Assembly (NCBI GenBank): GCA_014898415.1
Contig: RCTD01000030.1
Coordinates: 310,001-374,000 of the forward strand
Length of the DNA stretch: 64,000 bases
Source: Stromatinia cepivora
Taxonomy: Eukaryota > Ascomycota > Leotiomycetes > Helotiales > Sclerotiniaceae
Direction: 5' to 3'
Below the pieces are notes generated by a model. The model saw only the letters and a list, made by a program, of their open reading frames with translations, ran no database searches and had not been told where the DNA came from. This document shows positions 1 to 11,877 of the stretch, one piece after another (the first letter of the stretch is position 1; every line of letters starts with the position of its first letter). The translations under genes and the position numbers were made by a program.

Positions 1-3000
1 CCGAAGAAAACTACGATTGAGGCGCCAGCACCTCAACCTGCCAGATCCTTGAGAGGACGGGCGAAGAAGGATGAGGTTGAGTCTCAGGCGGAATCAGAAC
101 CAACCGTGACTGAAGAACCTGCAAAGAAAATTACCCGCACACGTGCTCCTTCTGCTACAGTTTCACGCGCAATGGGGCCGAAGAAGAGGGTCAAGTTCGA
201 GGAACCAGATAAGGAGAATATTATACCACCAACCAGAGCAAAGCCCAAGGCTGCAGAAACAGCTACTGGACTACGAGCGAAACCGGTTCGAAAGCCTGCA
301 TCATCTGCAACAGCTTCAACTCGTGCAACTCGTGCTAGAGCCAAACCTGGCCAGGACGAGAAGGTAGAGAAACCATTACCGTTAAGCCCGAAGAAAGCGA
401 CACAAGTTAATGTGAACAAGGGACAATCGTCTGAGGATGAATTATCAACAACAGTGAAGACTCCAATGAAATCATTGATGAAAAGTCCTGTCAAACCGCC
501 TGGAAGTATCTTCGATACTGCAAAAAAGATCGATTTCTCAACATCTCTTGCAGCGCAAAAGCCTATCGAAGGCGGCAAATTGGATTTCCAAGCGTCTAAT
601 ATGATGAGTCCAGCTCGTCGACCCCCACAAACTGCAGAGAAGAAATTGGATATCGCTACATCTTTTGCTGACAAGCCTTCAATGGAACCTACCCAGATTT
701 TCAAGGCATCAACAATGACAAGCCCTGCTCGACGTCCACCACAATCATCGCCTTTCAAAGAGACTTTAAAATTAAATGCACAAAGATTCGAATTCGGACA
801 CAGCATGCGATCACCCTTTAAGCCCAATTTATTCGCACCAGAACCTTCAACAACAGCATCTCCTTTCAAAGCTTCTCTTCTTCAATCACCGGCTCGTAGA
901 CCACAATCACCCACCAAAGTTGATGAAGCAGGCTCACCAACCAGAAATAATCAAGGTGCTTCAATATTCGACGCCACTCCAAAAGTCAGCACTTTTAAGA
1001 TCTCAAGATTTGAAACTCCGAGAACTTTAATGAAGGGCGCAATTCGTCCTGGCCTCATGTTTCCCCCAATTCCACCAAGTACCGTGGAGAACAATGTCCT
1101 GAATGGCAGCCCATTGCCAAAGGAGACAAAATCTTTGCCGACTCCCGTCCTAGAATTTTCTGGTCGACTGTCATCCATCTTACCTCGTTCTGCTGACCCG
1201 ACTTTCTCACCAGCTGTTGGACTTCCTCCTCAAATAGATGAGCCTGTAGAACCTGTCGCCGATGATATCCACGAACAATCCGACGACCCGATGACTGTGG
1301 ACAATACAGATGAAGTGGTCGATACGATCGAAGCTCAAAGTACCACTCCACCATGCTCACCTCCTATAAATAGTACTACTGGTGGTTCATTCGAACTCCG
1401 ACAAGAGCAAACTTCAATTGATGATGACTCAGAGTCAGAAGATGAGCTTGCTTCTGCGGCTAAAGAATATTCACCCACTCTGCTTGCCGATTTCCAGATC
1501 TCTGCCAACAATTTTGCATCTTCTCCAGCGACACCTGCCAAGTTTGATAGTACCAATAAAACTCCCAAGATGGCAACGGTTAAATCATCTGCTCGATACT
1601 CGCGCAGATTCAACCAGGAGAAGATTGGTTTCACTCCTTTGGCGAAGCAGCTAAGTGACTGGATGGCCGCGAGCTCCGAGAAGTCTGGCGAATGTGATGA
1701 TGAACGCGATGAGCCTATTTCACCCACGCGAAAGCCATCGGAAAAGGAATTGTATGCCGATATGGGCAAGGCTGTGGCTTCTCCTGATGTTGCTTCACCA
1801 GCCAAAAGTAGTTATTTCGAGGATGAAATGAGAATTCGGGACGAGCTCAACATGACAGAAAACGAATCTACTTCTTTCGATGAGGTTGAGGCCGATAACA
1901 GTGAGCCAGAGTTCAACGATATTGAATTACTTGAGGAAGATATCGACCTCGCAGAAGAAGCGGATGAGTTGTCGATGTTGGACCCTGAAGCTTTCCAAGA
2001 AGCCAATGACGAGGAAAATGAAGAGAGCCAAGAAGAAAACGACGAAGATAACGATGAAGAATATGAAGCAACCATCATGGGTAACAACTTCGCAGCGCCT
2101 GTGCTTCAGTCAGAGCCCGCTCCCTCAGAGGCTAGTCAGGAATATGGGGATGAGAATGAAGTGCCGATCGATCCCGCACTATTGGCCCCTGCACCTCAAT
2201 CACCAGCTGCGCCAGTCTTCATAACTCCCAAGCGTGTTTTGACCGAGAGAACATTCCATACCGTCGCAAAAGTACCGCTTAAAGATGCTCATGAAACTCC
2301 AGTGCGTCCATTGCAAGCAAAGAGAAGTGCTAGTATCTCCAAGCTTCCACTCGCACGGCCATCTGGCTCGTTATCTCGCAATAATACCGTCACTCCATAC
2401 TCACCATCCAAGAGTACACCAAAGTCTCAAAAGAAGCAGGAATTCACTGAGAGTGCAGGCAGCCAAGACTTTACTACTCCTACTAAGTCAGAAACTTTTA
2501 TGTGGTCCACGGTCGCCACGCCAGCTCGTACACCACATCCTGATTTAAACACAGCACTTTTGAAGGGAGCTGTAGTCTTCGTTGATGTACACACCACTGA
2601 AGGTGCTGATGCCAGTGGCCTTTTCACCGAATTGCTTACACAGATGGGTGCGAAATGTGTTAAGACTTGGTCGTGGAACCCAAACAGTGATGATGGAAGC
2701 AAAATTGGAATTACTCATATTGTCTTCAAAGATGGTGGAAAAAGAACGCTCGAGAAAGCCAGGCAAACTGGAGGAGTTGTTTCTTGTGTTGGTGTTGGAT
2801 GGGTTTTAGAGTAAGTTCCTCAAATGGCATACCCTATTTCTATGATAGTTTGCTAACAAAGCCGATAGCTGTGAACGCGAAAACCAATGGCTTGATGAAG
2901 CTTCTTATGCAGTCGATACAGCCATGATTCCACGAGGCGGTGCACGTCGTCGTAAGAGCATGGAACCTCGTGCACTTGCAAATTTCAATGGTACCCTTGT

Positions 3001-3499
3001 TCCATCAACCGTTCCTGCAAAATCTGCATATTCAACCTTGACTTATCCTGATACAACGCCACTTACACTTAAATCTAAGAGAAGAGAATCGGTACAGTGG
3101 CAAAGATCACCTATTCCTAACGAAGAGGGAGATGCAGATGAATTGGGTGAAGATAATTGGATGTTAAGTCCTGTTCCAGCTACGCCTGCTCCGGAAACCA
3201 TTAGTGCATATGCGGAAGAGGGATTATGGGGTGCTGAAACTCCAGGTGCTCAAACACCTTACTTCTTCAAGAAGGATAAGTTGGTCCAAATGACGGCTCC
3301 GGGTGGAAATAAAAAGTTTGTGAATTTTGGAGAGGGTGAAAGTAGTGAAAGTGGAAATTCGGGAGATGGATTGGGCTTCTTGAGAAAAGACAAGGATCAA
3401 AGTGTGTTGATGAGATTGATGGCTGCTAGGAGAAAGAGTTTGCAATGGGCCCCGAAGGTGGGAAGTCCACTTGCTAGGAGATTTGATGGTGGATTATGA
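1..3499 (+). CDS. BRCT-domain nuclear protein (5' end outside window)
   Basis: The reading frame is open from base 1, so the start lies upstream. Exons are <1..2810 and 2869..3499. The 58-nt intron has GTAAGT, a perfect TGCTAAC branch site (2851-2857) and ATAG. Joining restores the end of a BRCT fold: 'GVGWVLD-CERENQWLDE', the conserved Trp and C-terminal helix. About 1146 residues are visible. The first ~830 are disordered and rich in S/T-P sites, with three copies of an SPARRPPQ-type motif and a strongly acidic block around 1900-2080. One BRCT domain lies at roughly residues 850-950, followed by a basic R/K-rich tail. BRCT domains bind phosphopeptides in DNA-damage and chromosome proteins; the many CDK-like sites fit a cell-cycle-regulated nuclear factor. 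Orthology to microcephalin-like or Brc1-like proteins is possible but unproven. Confidence 0.88.
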
Positions 3500-4204
3500 G
3501 GTTGAGGTTGAATGATTTATGAATCTGGATGGGAGTTTGGATTGGGAAATATATTTGTTTGTGATCTTGCTAGGGCTGAATTGGATGCATTGGGGTAGGA
3601 TGTGTTTTTTGAGCCAATGCAACTCATTATTGGCTTGCCTTTGTTTTATCTGTTTCTCTGGTTTTACCAGTCGAGTGAAAGTTTATTTCTGGCTACAACA
3701 AGATCAAATGGTAGGGTGGTGCTGTTGATTAAGGGGTTGATGGATTGATGGAGGACTGGTTCTGGTTGAGGTGGTTGAATTGTAGGGTGTGGATCAATGA
3801 TGGTGATTTTAGTAATGTAAACTTTGGTTCTTGTATACTTTTGCTTCGAGTATAGCCCTCTTCATTCGCAACCTTCCCTCAACCTCCTCTGTCCTCTGTG
3901 TCAATATAGTCCAGTCGTAGTGCTGCTTTTGACGGCATATGAAAGGATGACCAGCGAAGTCAGCGTTGGCTTCATGATCAATATTCCTGATAGCTTCATC
4001 TGTGATGTTCAAATCTATTTGGCTTGTATATTGTTTCATCTGATTATTGGTATGCGATAGCGATACATGGTCTTTTTTTTTGGGTTGTTATTACGGTTGG
4101 TTTATTGATAATTGGATGATATGATAGGTGATAGATAGGTTATAGGTTATAGGATGTATGCTTCCCAACTTCATGATTCTCTAATATTCATGGTTAACTT
4201 CGCG
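3500..4204. other. Intergenic, no gene seen
   Basis: This is the 3' flank of the BRCT gene, followed by AT-rich sequence with short direct repeats of the 'gatagg/ttatagg' kind near 4125-4153. Small open frames on both strands lack family signal or splice continuity. No RNA gene was recognised. Confidence 0.6.
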
Positions 4205-5277
4205 GCAGAAAATCTAGCAGAAACAGCAGCGAGCCTTTTGCGATTTCGCTGTTGGGAATCACATTACACACCCCTACACACCCCCTCACGATGTATCGGC
4301 TGCATACAAAAACACATCCACCCTTTCTTGGGACTACTATATGGGGTAACTCACGTCCTCTTCCGGTCTGAATCATGAAGCTTTACAAAAAGTTTGGCAT
4401 CAACCACAACCGGGTGATGATACCTACTTCGAATCCAATGAGATCAATCCCACACATAAAAATCACGTACATTTCACCGAGGAGATGTACAGTCGCCAAC
4501 TTCTCCCAGGTCCAAAGCTTACTCAGTTGAGCTTAAAGGTCAAACGACATATATATGAAGGTCTAGGATGGGAGAAGCTTACTGGACCTGCTATGCTGGA
4601 TGTTACAGAGACACATATGCAATTATCTTTGAAAACTTTCTGTCGAGGGAAGATCATCGACATGATTACCGAATATATATTTGGAAGTGTCTTCTCTCCA
4701 ATCGAGCCAGACCTTGCGAAACACATGATCCAGTTCAACGATGATGCATGGATGGTGCTTTTTCATTATCTGGCTTTTATGGCACCAAAACTAACACGAG
4801 CTCGTCGTACCGTCGAAGATGCTTTTAAAAAATACATCAAATTGCCCAGAGAGCAGCGAGCGGATGCGGTGTGGGGGATGCAGAATATTATAGCTGCCCA
4901 GGAGCAAGCAGGCCTCGAGGAAAAAGATAGAGTAGCATTGTTATTGCTAGTATACTGGGCGTAAGTGTTCTGTTCTTGGCGCTATACTTTTGTTCACCAA
5001 TCACTAATCCGGGACATTGATAGCGCCGGCTCAAATGCAGTTAACGCGCTCTTTGGGATGACGACGTGTATGATTTTCTACGCAGAACTCCGGAAACAGA
5101 TTCGAGGTTGAGCTTCCTCCGGTCCCCCTTCCTGGAGGTGGCTCTCGAGCTCAGGTTTTTTCTAAACTTGACGAGACCACACCTTCAACGGGAACAGCTG
5201 CATGCGTTCCAGACATGGATGTGATGATCCAAGTCTCAAAGAATGCATCTTACGAGGAATATGCCAAACAAAGCTAG
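4205..5277 (+). pseudogene. Cytochrome P450 relic, frameshifted and internally deleted
   Basis: Fragments of one P450 appear in order but in different frames. They are 'SEPFAISLLG' (~4230-4260), 'DVSAAYKNTSTLSWDYYMG' (4290-4346), 'ALQKVWHQPQPGDD' (~4378-4425), a continuous block 4485-4961, and after an intron (GTAAGT..GATAG, ~4962-5022) an I-helix 'AAGSNAVNALFG'. The frame then closes at a TGA. Downstream, 5105-5277 carries a proline/glycine-rich C-terminal tail in another frame. The ExxR helix and the cysteine heme-binding loop are missing, so an internal deletion is inferred. The Asn-rich I-helix and 'DVSAAYKNT' resemble fungal P450s of the CYP7/CYP8-like type. The stop at 4347 and the shifts before 4290 and 4350 cannot be removed by plausible introns. 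Confidence 0.8.
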
Positions 5278-5725
5278 AGTACTATATATAATATGAATGT
5301 TGCGTAGCGTTAAATTATCTGTAACTATATGGAGTTTGTTGAGCCATCTCAACCCATATGCTAGCAATTTAAATTTTATTGGATTGCAGTTCGCTATGCA
5401 ACGCTAAAGCGATCATAAATTGAAGGTACTTTTTGTAAGTTATTAACTCTGCACCGTACCTGTAAGATTTCCCTAATTTAGTTAGGGTATTGTCGATAAT
5501 AACAAATATATCATGCCGTTTGCTTTTGCGGCTATTATATATACCGAGTTCCAGTCCCCCCCCTCCGGTCTTTTCTTTTCTTCATTCATATTATCTAGGA
5601 TATTTCGTATCGGTTACAATCCTGCCAAAAAAGTTCTTCTAGCTATCAAAATGATCTTTCACCTTTTTGGCGTATCATGCATTCTGCTATCACAGCAGTG
5701 CTGCTACTGACTGCCTTTAGGATAG
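5278..5725. other. Spacer upstream of second P450
   Basis: This is AT-rich sequence. A short first exon for the next P450 may lie here: ATG at 5651 ('MIFHLFG') with donor GTATCA at 5672 and acceptor GATAG at 5721-5725. That would give an unusually short membrane anchor, so I do not include it in the gene. Confidence 0.4.
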
Positions 5726-7595
5726 ACTATATACAACGCATATTGTCTCTTCCAAAACTACCAAATTGCACGCAAATCCGGTCTCCCAATAGTGCTTCTT
5801 CTTTCCAGTCCCGACAATCTAATTCGGGCCCTCACGCAAGGATTCATATTATCCATAGTTCGAAAGATATATGGCGAATGTTCATTCACACGCTTCGGTC
5901 AGCTCGGCTGGGAATACTATGTGAAGAGCAAAGCACACCTTGAACTTGGTGATGCTATAGTCCTCGTCACTCCTAAGTATAATTGGTTTTATATCTGTGA
6001 TGCGGAAGCGTTTAATGAGATTTTTCAGCGCCGAGATGGATTCCTCGTCCGCCGGAAATGTTTGGTATGCTGTTCTTTTGAATTTGGGTTGTTGAATCTG
6101 GCCTTATGTTGATAGGGGGGAAGGTATGATCTTTAGCTGATATCGGAATTTATAGCGATGCTAGATGTATTTGGCCCGAACATTTCTAGTGTGAGTAAAG
6201 TGTATAATAATCATGATGTTATTTCCCGAGATTGATACAGGCCAGCGGCGCAGATTGGCAGCGCCAACGCAAAGTAACAGGCACACAATTCAACGAGCAG
6301 AATAGCGGTACGGTATGGATCGAAGCTCTCAAGCAAGCCGATGAAGTATTGGAATTCTGGAAATCATTACCTATACCCATCCGTCGCACTCACAAAGATA
6401 CGCGTACGCTATCTCTTCACGTGTTATCTGGCGCTGGCTTTGGCAAGTCGTATTCATTTAGGAAAGCGGTGGAGCCTCCGAAGCCCGGACATATGTTCAA
6501 TTATCGAGATTCGTTGGCCTTGATTCTGGAGAATGCTTTGTTGATTCTTGTCTTTGGTCCGAAGTTCCTCACTATGAAATGGCTTCCGAAGAGTTTAGGT
6601 CGTTTGGGTCAAGCGACTCTTGATTTCAAGGATCATATGCAACAGATGGTAAAAGATGAGAAGGAACTCATACAGCAAGGGAAACTCGGGAGTCAAAATA
6701 TTATTAATTCGCTGATCATGGCATGCGATGAAATGTCCGAATGGACAGGAGATAAGGGCGTTGGTGGGAGAGGATTGACAGAGGATGAATTGTATGGCAA
6801 TATATTTGTCTATAACTTTGCCGGGCATGATACGATGGCTATCACGATGAATTGGACTCTTTATTTGCTCGCTGCACATCCGGAAGTACAGGATTGGGGT
6901 GGCGGAGGAGATAAATGCTGTGGTTGTGGGTGATGATCCGGAAAATGGAAATACCAAGATTATTATCCAAAATTGAACCGATGTCTCGCTATCTTGGTAA
7001 GTCCAAGTTGTTTTCGGGTGACTTGCATGTGTGCAAGCAAATACACTGACCTCCTTTCCAGCTCGAAACTCTTCGACTCTGGGATCCCCTCATCGGCATT
7101 GCCAAATCGACGGGCTCAAATCCGCAACCACTAACACTGAATGGTAAGACTGTCATCATTCCTGCTCGTTCCCGCGTTATTCCAAATATCAACGCCATGC
7201 ACTCGCATCCAAAATACTGGGGCGAAGATGCATTAGAATGGAAACCCAGTCGTTGGATCCTAACGCCAGACTCATCATACGGCTCCAACCCCCAAAGCAA
7301 AACGAAATCAAAGCCAGAGAAAGAATATCTCTTCTCACCACCAAAAGGTACCTATGTTCCCTGGTCAGAAGGAGCACGTGCATGTCCTGGGAAGAAATTC
7401 GGCCAGGTGGAATTTGTTGCGACGATGGTTTCGCTGTTTAGGAAGCGTCGTGTTGAGGTTGTTCCAGAGGAAGGGGAGAGTATGGAGGAGGCTAGGAAAA
7501 GGACGGAGAAGTGTGTTTGGGATAGTGAGATTGTTTTGTTGTTGCAGATGAAGAGGCCGGAGTTGGTGGGTGTGAAATGGGTGGAGGTTGAGTAG
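5726..7595 (+). pseudogene. Cytochrome P450, probably inactivated by two compensating indels
   Basis: Exons by splice signals are ~5726..6064, 6137..6190, 6241..6996 and 7062..7595. P450 landmarks are 'ARKSGLP' near the N-terminus, the C-helix 'WQRQRK' (6253), I-helix 'AGHDT', K-helix 'ETLR' (7065) and the heme loop 'PWSEGARACPGKKFG' (~7357-7401; Trp replaces the usual Phe). Within exon 3 the frame breaks. The GGGG run at 6896-6899 seems to carry one extra G, and a T seems to be missing at ~6945. Between them the shifted frame reads 'VAEEINAVVVGDDPEN', as expected for this part of a P450; the exon's own frame instead hits TGA TGA at 6931-6936. The N-terminal membrane anchor is not clear. It neighbours another P450 relic but differs in subfamily motifs. 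Sequencing errors are the alternative explanation. Confidence 0.75.
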
Positions 7596-7949
7596 AATTA
7601 GACACTAGAATGTCTTGTTGGAGGAAAGGCAAACGGCCTGTATTAGGATGTTTGATTACTATACTGTAGAGTAGATAAAACCACCTTAATTAGCTAATTA
7701 CTCCTAATTGAAGTGTGGAGGCAAGCTACAGACAACTGCAAGGTACCAACCGAACTTAGTTCCCGGTGAGCCCTGTCACAAAAATGTAGCCTTCCATCCC
7801 CAGCCTCGTCAAAATTTCTCTTTCAAAAAGAAGTCCTCGATAAATTCTCCATCCATCTTCCCAATTGAATCCCACAACTTCCTTCAATTGCAAATAAATA
7901 ATGTCATTATCCTTATAAACCTTCAATAATCACATTAACATCCACCAAC
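7596..7949. other. jip5 promoter region
   Basis: Short intergenic spacer between the P450 stop and the jip5 ATG. It is AT-rich with pyrimidine tracts (7800-7900) typical of filamentous-fungal promoters. No other feature is seen. Confidence 0.6.
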
Positions 7950-9348
7950 ATGTTTGAAAACCTCTGTACCTTACCTCTAAGCTCCGAGCTCTTCACCCAA
8001 GCTCTCCATCCTACCGAACCCATTCTCTCAGTTGGTCTTTCGGCCGGTCATGTCCAATCATTTCGATTACCGGCTGCTGAATCTTCGGCCGAGGATGAGG
8101 ATGGTGATACGAGTGTGGTGAGTACGGGTACTAGTACTATTGATACGGAGTGGAGGACTAGGAGACATAAGGGGAGTTGTAGAACTTTGGGGTATAGTCA
8201 TGATGGTGAAGGTTTGTTCTCCAATTTCTTCTTATGGTTTTGTTTGAAGTGAATCTGCCTGGAGGATTGGCTTTTACAGAGTTTTTGTTATTTAATTGTC
8301 CATTACTGATAGTCAAAACTCAGTTCTCTATTCCGCAGGCACAGATTCCCTCCTCAAAGCTGCTGCATCTGCTACCGGCCAAGTAATCTCCAAAATTCGC
8401 ATTCCCAATTCTAATACCGATGCTCTCGATCCTCCAACCCTCCTACATGCCCTATCCCCCCAAACTCTTCTCCTCGCCACCGATTCCTGCGCTCTACATC
8501 TCTATGATCTCCGCGACGTTTCTTCTTTCAAATCTGGTAAACCAGCGCAAACGCATTATCCACACGAAGATTACATATCCAGTTTATCACCACTTCCCCC
8601 TACAGAAATGAGCACGAGTGGGTTTAGTAAACAATGGGTTACGACTGGAGGTACTACATTGGCGGTAACGGATTTGAGGAGAGGGGTTTTGGTTAAGAGT
8701 GAGGATCAGGAGGAGGAATTGTTGAGTAGTGTTTTTGTGAGTGGATTACCTGCGAGGGGAAAATATGGGAGGGAAAAGGTTTGTGTGGGGAATGGGAATG
8801 GGGTTATTACGCTTTGGGAGAAGGGGGTGTGGGATGATCAGAGTGAGAGGATTATTGTTGATGGGGGTGGGAAAGCCGGTGGTGAGAGTTTAGATTCTAT
8901 GGTTGCGGTGCCGGAGGATTTGGAGGGGTCATATGGTGGGAAATGTGTGGTGGTTGGGTGTGGAGATGGAAGTGTAAGGGTTGTGAGAGTTGGAGGGACG
9001 AAAGGTGTGGTGGAAGATTTGAAACATGATGATATTGAGGCGGTGGTTGCTGTTGGGTTTGATGTTGGAGGACGATTAATTTCCGGTGGTGGAGATACGG
9101 TTAAAGTTTGGCAAGAAAAATTCGAGGATGAAGAAGACGAGGAAGAAGAACAAGAAGATATTGAAGATAATGATGAAGTCATGGGGGAAAGTGGAAAGAG
9201 ATCATTGGAAAAAGATAGCGATGATAGTGATGCAAAGGCAGATAGTAGTGATGAGGAAGATGGAGGTCGTAAGAAACGTAAGAAGAAGAAGAGGGGAAAG
9301 AAAGGTCAGGTTGGAAATGGTATCTTGGGATTTAAGGGTATGGAATAA
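7950..9348 (+). CDS. jip5: WD repeat-containing protein Jip5
   Basis: Two exons, 7950..8211 and 8324..9348, joined in frame by a 112-nt intron (GTTTGT..ACTCAG) to give '[15 protein letters not shown]'. The product is 428 residues. Its order of features matches fungal Jip5: N-terminal '[26 protein letters not shown]', WD-like blades including '[17 protein letters not shown]', '[20 protein letters not shown]' and '[16 protein letters not shown]', then an acidic stretch and a lysine-rich nucleolar-type tail '[12 protein letters not shown]' before '[11 protein letters not shown]'. Jip5 proteins are linked to ribosome biogenesis in the nucleolus. The start is the first ATG and is followed directly by the conserved N-terminus. 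The C-terminal acidic and lysine tracts fit nucleolar retention. Confidence 0.93.
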
Positions 9349-11031
9349 ATATTAGTTCTGGGTTTTAGTTTGGTCGAAAGATACCCATCCAGTTTTTATT
9401 TTACTTTGTTGTATGGTATGGTATGGTATGATATGGTGTTCCAAATTTACAAATCAAATTGAACATTGCAAATTGTAAATATCATTCATTCCTCCACTTG
9501 AAAGTTCGGATAAATAAATAGGAGGATAATTCCTCTGCTGCATCTACGTACGGAAAATTTCTTGTCAATTGTAGTTCATTTATCTCTCTCTACTCGCTCG
9601 AAAGATCAACAACCTTAAAATACAAAAGAAGTTTATCTGAACTTATCTGAACTTATCTGAACTATATATATATATATAATAAAAATCTTTAATTAAGCGT
9701 AAGGTAAAATGAATTTTCTAGGTAAGAGAATAATATAAATTTATAAGCTCACCGGGAACTTTAGAGACGAGGTGAGGAGTGGGAAGTGAGAAGTGTAAGC
9801 TAGACTCGAGTTAGATTATTGGGAATTATTAGATATGTATGTTTATAGGTAGATAGGTAGGTATATTATAGAAGTTGGGTAGGGGGGAGCTAGAGATAGA
9901 GATAGAGAGTGAATGTTTGATTTTTTGATTATTTGATTAATTATAGGTACTAGATAGTTGTAGGTAATTGTAGGTAATTGTAGATAATTGTATATTATAA
10001 GAATAAAGATAATCTGGTTGATCTATTTGTTATTCTAGGAATTGTTATTTCTGACGAATAGATGGAATGATATATATAAGAAAAATGAAAGAGCTGTGAT
10101 CTGAAACGATGAGAAGAGAAACTTACACGAGGTTGAAGGATTGCTAAAGCTGTCTGTCTCTATGCCCGGCTTTTCTGTCATGAAGAATGGAAAATTTGTG
10201 ATTATAATATCGAGATCAATTAGGGTATTCCTGGTGACCGTTGAAACTTCACATGAATTTGACCACATGAATTTAACCGATTCATCTGGTGAGAAATCGG
10301 TTACAATACAATATTTCCCTCTATAAATCCCGCTATTGCTACGAATCATGAGATTTTTTCAACTAATTATCGGCAATTTTATATTGATCAGATACTTATA
10401 TTAGAACCAGAACAATCATCACCAAAACAAATCTCTCAAACTCATAGCACATAGCTTATAGCTCATCCCGTCCTACCCCATCCCTTCCCTCTCATCTTCA
10501 AGCAAAGGGGTACCAGAAAATCCAAGTATATGGTTTCATGAATAGTCGCAAATCGAGGGGTTTTAGCCGGGAATCAGATGTTTCTTCGTAGAAATTTATA
10601 TATCTATACTTCCACTTATCGATATCATTGTTAGAAAGGGGAAAGGGGTATAATGGAATTAGTTGTAAGTTCTACAAAAGGCTAAGGAATGGAGAGAAAA
10701 AGTATATAACTTTTGTGGAGATGGTAATGAGTATTGTGTATCTACTATTGTACATACATAAATACATATATATATATTTAGTATTAGATATAATATAATA
10801 ATAATATAATATTATAGACTACATATCCTCTATTTTCCCCCACAAATATACTGTATCTACAAAAATATATATGAATTATCTTTAATTATAAATATATTAC
10901 TACTACTACTACTATTATTATCTCAAATAACTATCCAAACACCCTCCAACCACCAAGTCACCAAACAAACAACAAACAACCACAATTCCAACCACCAAAC
11001 AAATCCACAAACTCACACACCCAACAAAAAC
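9349..11031. other. Long AT-rich intergenic region with simple repeats
   Basis: Convergent 3' flanks of jip5 (+) and the methyltransferase (-). It holds low-complexity DNA: 'tggtatggta' repeats (9413-9435), a 10-bp tandem repeat with a TA run (9631-9680), 'tagatagg' and 'gtaggtaatt' repeats (9845-10000) and A/T runs (10740-10920). No gene is supported. Confidence 0.6.
9631..9680. repeat. 10-bp tandem repeat followed by (TA)n
   Basis: Three head-to-tail copies of ACTTATCTGA (first copy diverged) run into an alternating TA tract. This is a plain minisatellite/microsatellite in an intergenic region. Confidence 0.85.
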
Positions 11032-11877
11032 TCACTTAACAGCAATAGCAACCCAAGCCACCAACCGACACCCAATCACCCCCTCCCTATCCACCACAAA
11101 CTCCCTCCCCCTCTCCCTCAACAACCTCTCCGTAACCCCATACATCCTCCCCTTTTCCCACTCCGCCCACTCCTCCCCCACCATACGAACAAAATTATCC
11201 GCAAACCCTTTTGCCGCCTCCGAAACGCCTCGATTCCACCACATCACCTCCTTTTCACAAATATGAATCTTTTCATTGGTGAATCCGGCTGCGAGGAGCG
11301 TCGTGTGCATTGTTTCCGGGTGTGACCATCGTTCTAATTGTGGGCGGATGAGAGGAGGTGAGTGGGGTTTTATGATGGATTGGGCGGCGTGGAGAAGAGA
11401 GAAGAAAGGTGGTTCTTTCCAGCAGGTTATTACGGCTTTACCGCCAGGTTTGAGGGTGCGGTGGATTTCTTTGGCTCCGGCTATTGAGTCGGAGAAGAAG
11501 GAGATGCCGAAATTGGTGATGGAGACGTCGAATGTGTTGTTGGGGTAGGAGAGGTTAATTCCGTCCATGATGTCCATTTCTACTCTGTCGGCCCATTCGT
11601 TTAGTATCACGTTGTTGTTGACGAGGGCTACCATGCTTGGTGCTATATCGGCGGCGTGAACGTGACAGTTGGGATAAGCCTTTAGGAGAGCTTCGGTTGG
11701 GAAGCCGGGTCCACAGGCATTATCCAGGAAAATGGGATTGTCGGGTAGGTCTCCTAAGAGAGATATGATATATGCGATGATGCGGCGGGTACTACCTCCA
11801 AGACGACGCTCATATGTTGAAACTTCCGAGTTAAAGGAATCACAGAAAGAAGATATATCGGACATGGTTAATTGCAT
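11032..11877 (-). CDS. Class I SAM-dependent methyltransferase
   Basis: Single-exon gene of 281 residues from the first ATG (11877); a second Met (11865, 'MSDISSF') is an equally good start. It shows the Rossmann-fold methyltransferase signature. Motif I is 'LDNACGPGFPTEAL' (D-x-A-x-G-x-G), the acidic end of strand 2 is 'HAADIAPSMV', motif II-like is 'VEMDIMDGINLSYPNNTFDV', and post-motif is 'LKPGGKAVITCW'. These fit Methyltransf_11/25-type small-molecule methyltransferases, which act in the cytosol on unknown substrates. No biosynthetic backbone gene lies nearby, so a pathway cannot be named. Codons in the last third are unusually C/T-rich on the + strand (11040-11200), giving E/R/G-rich protein. 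Confidence 0.85.
   Translation of the reverse strand: MQLTMSDISSFCDSFNSEVSTYERRLGGSTRRIIAYIISLLGDLPDNPIFLDNACGPGFPTEALLKAYPNCHVHAADIAPSMVALVNNNVILNEWADRVEMDIMDGINLSYPNNTFDVSITNFGISFFSDSIAGAKEIHRTLKPGGKAVITCWKEPPFFSLLHAAQSIIKPHSPPLIRPQLERWSHPETMHTTLLAAGFTNEKIHICEKEVMWWNRGVSEAAKGFADNFVRMVGEEWAEWEKGRMYGVTERLLRERGREFVVDREGVIGCRLVAWVAIAVK

Noticed and set aside
84..869. 261-codon open frame antisense to the BRCT gene
   Set aside because: Shadow of the real coding frame; the sense frame continues through a perfect intron into a BRCT C-terminus.
6887..6959. GT..AG segment that might be an intron in the second P450
   Set aside because: Removing it leaves the frame broken and deletes conserved P450 sequence; two small indels explain the family match better.
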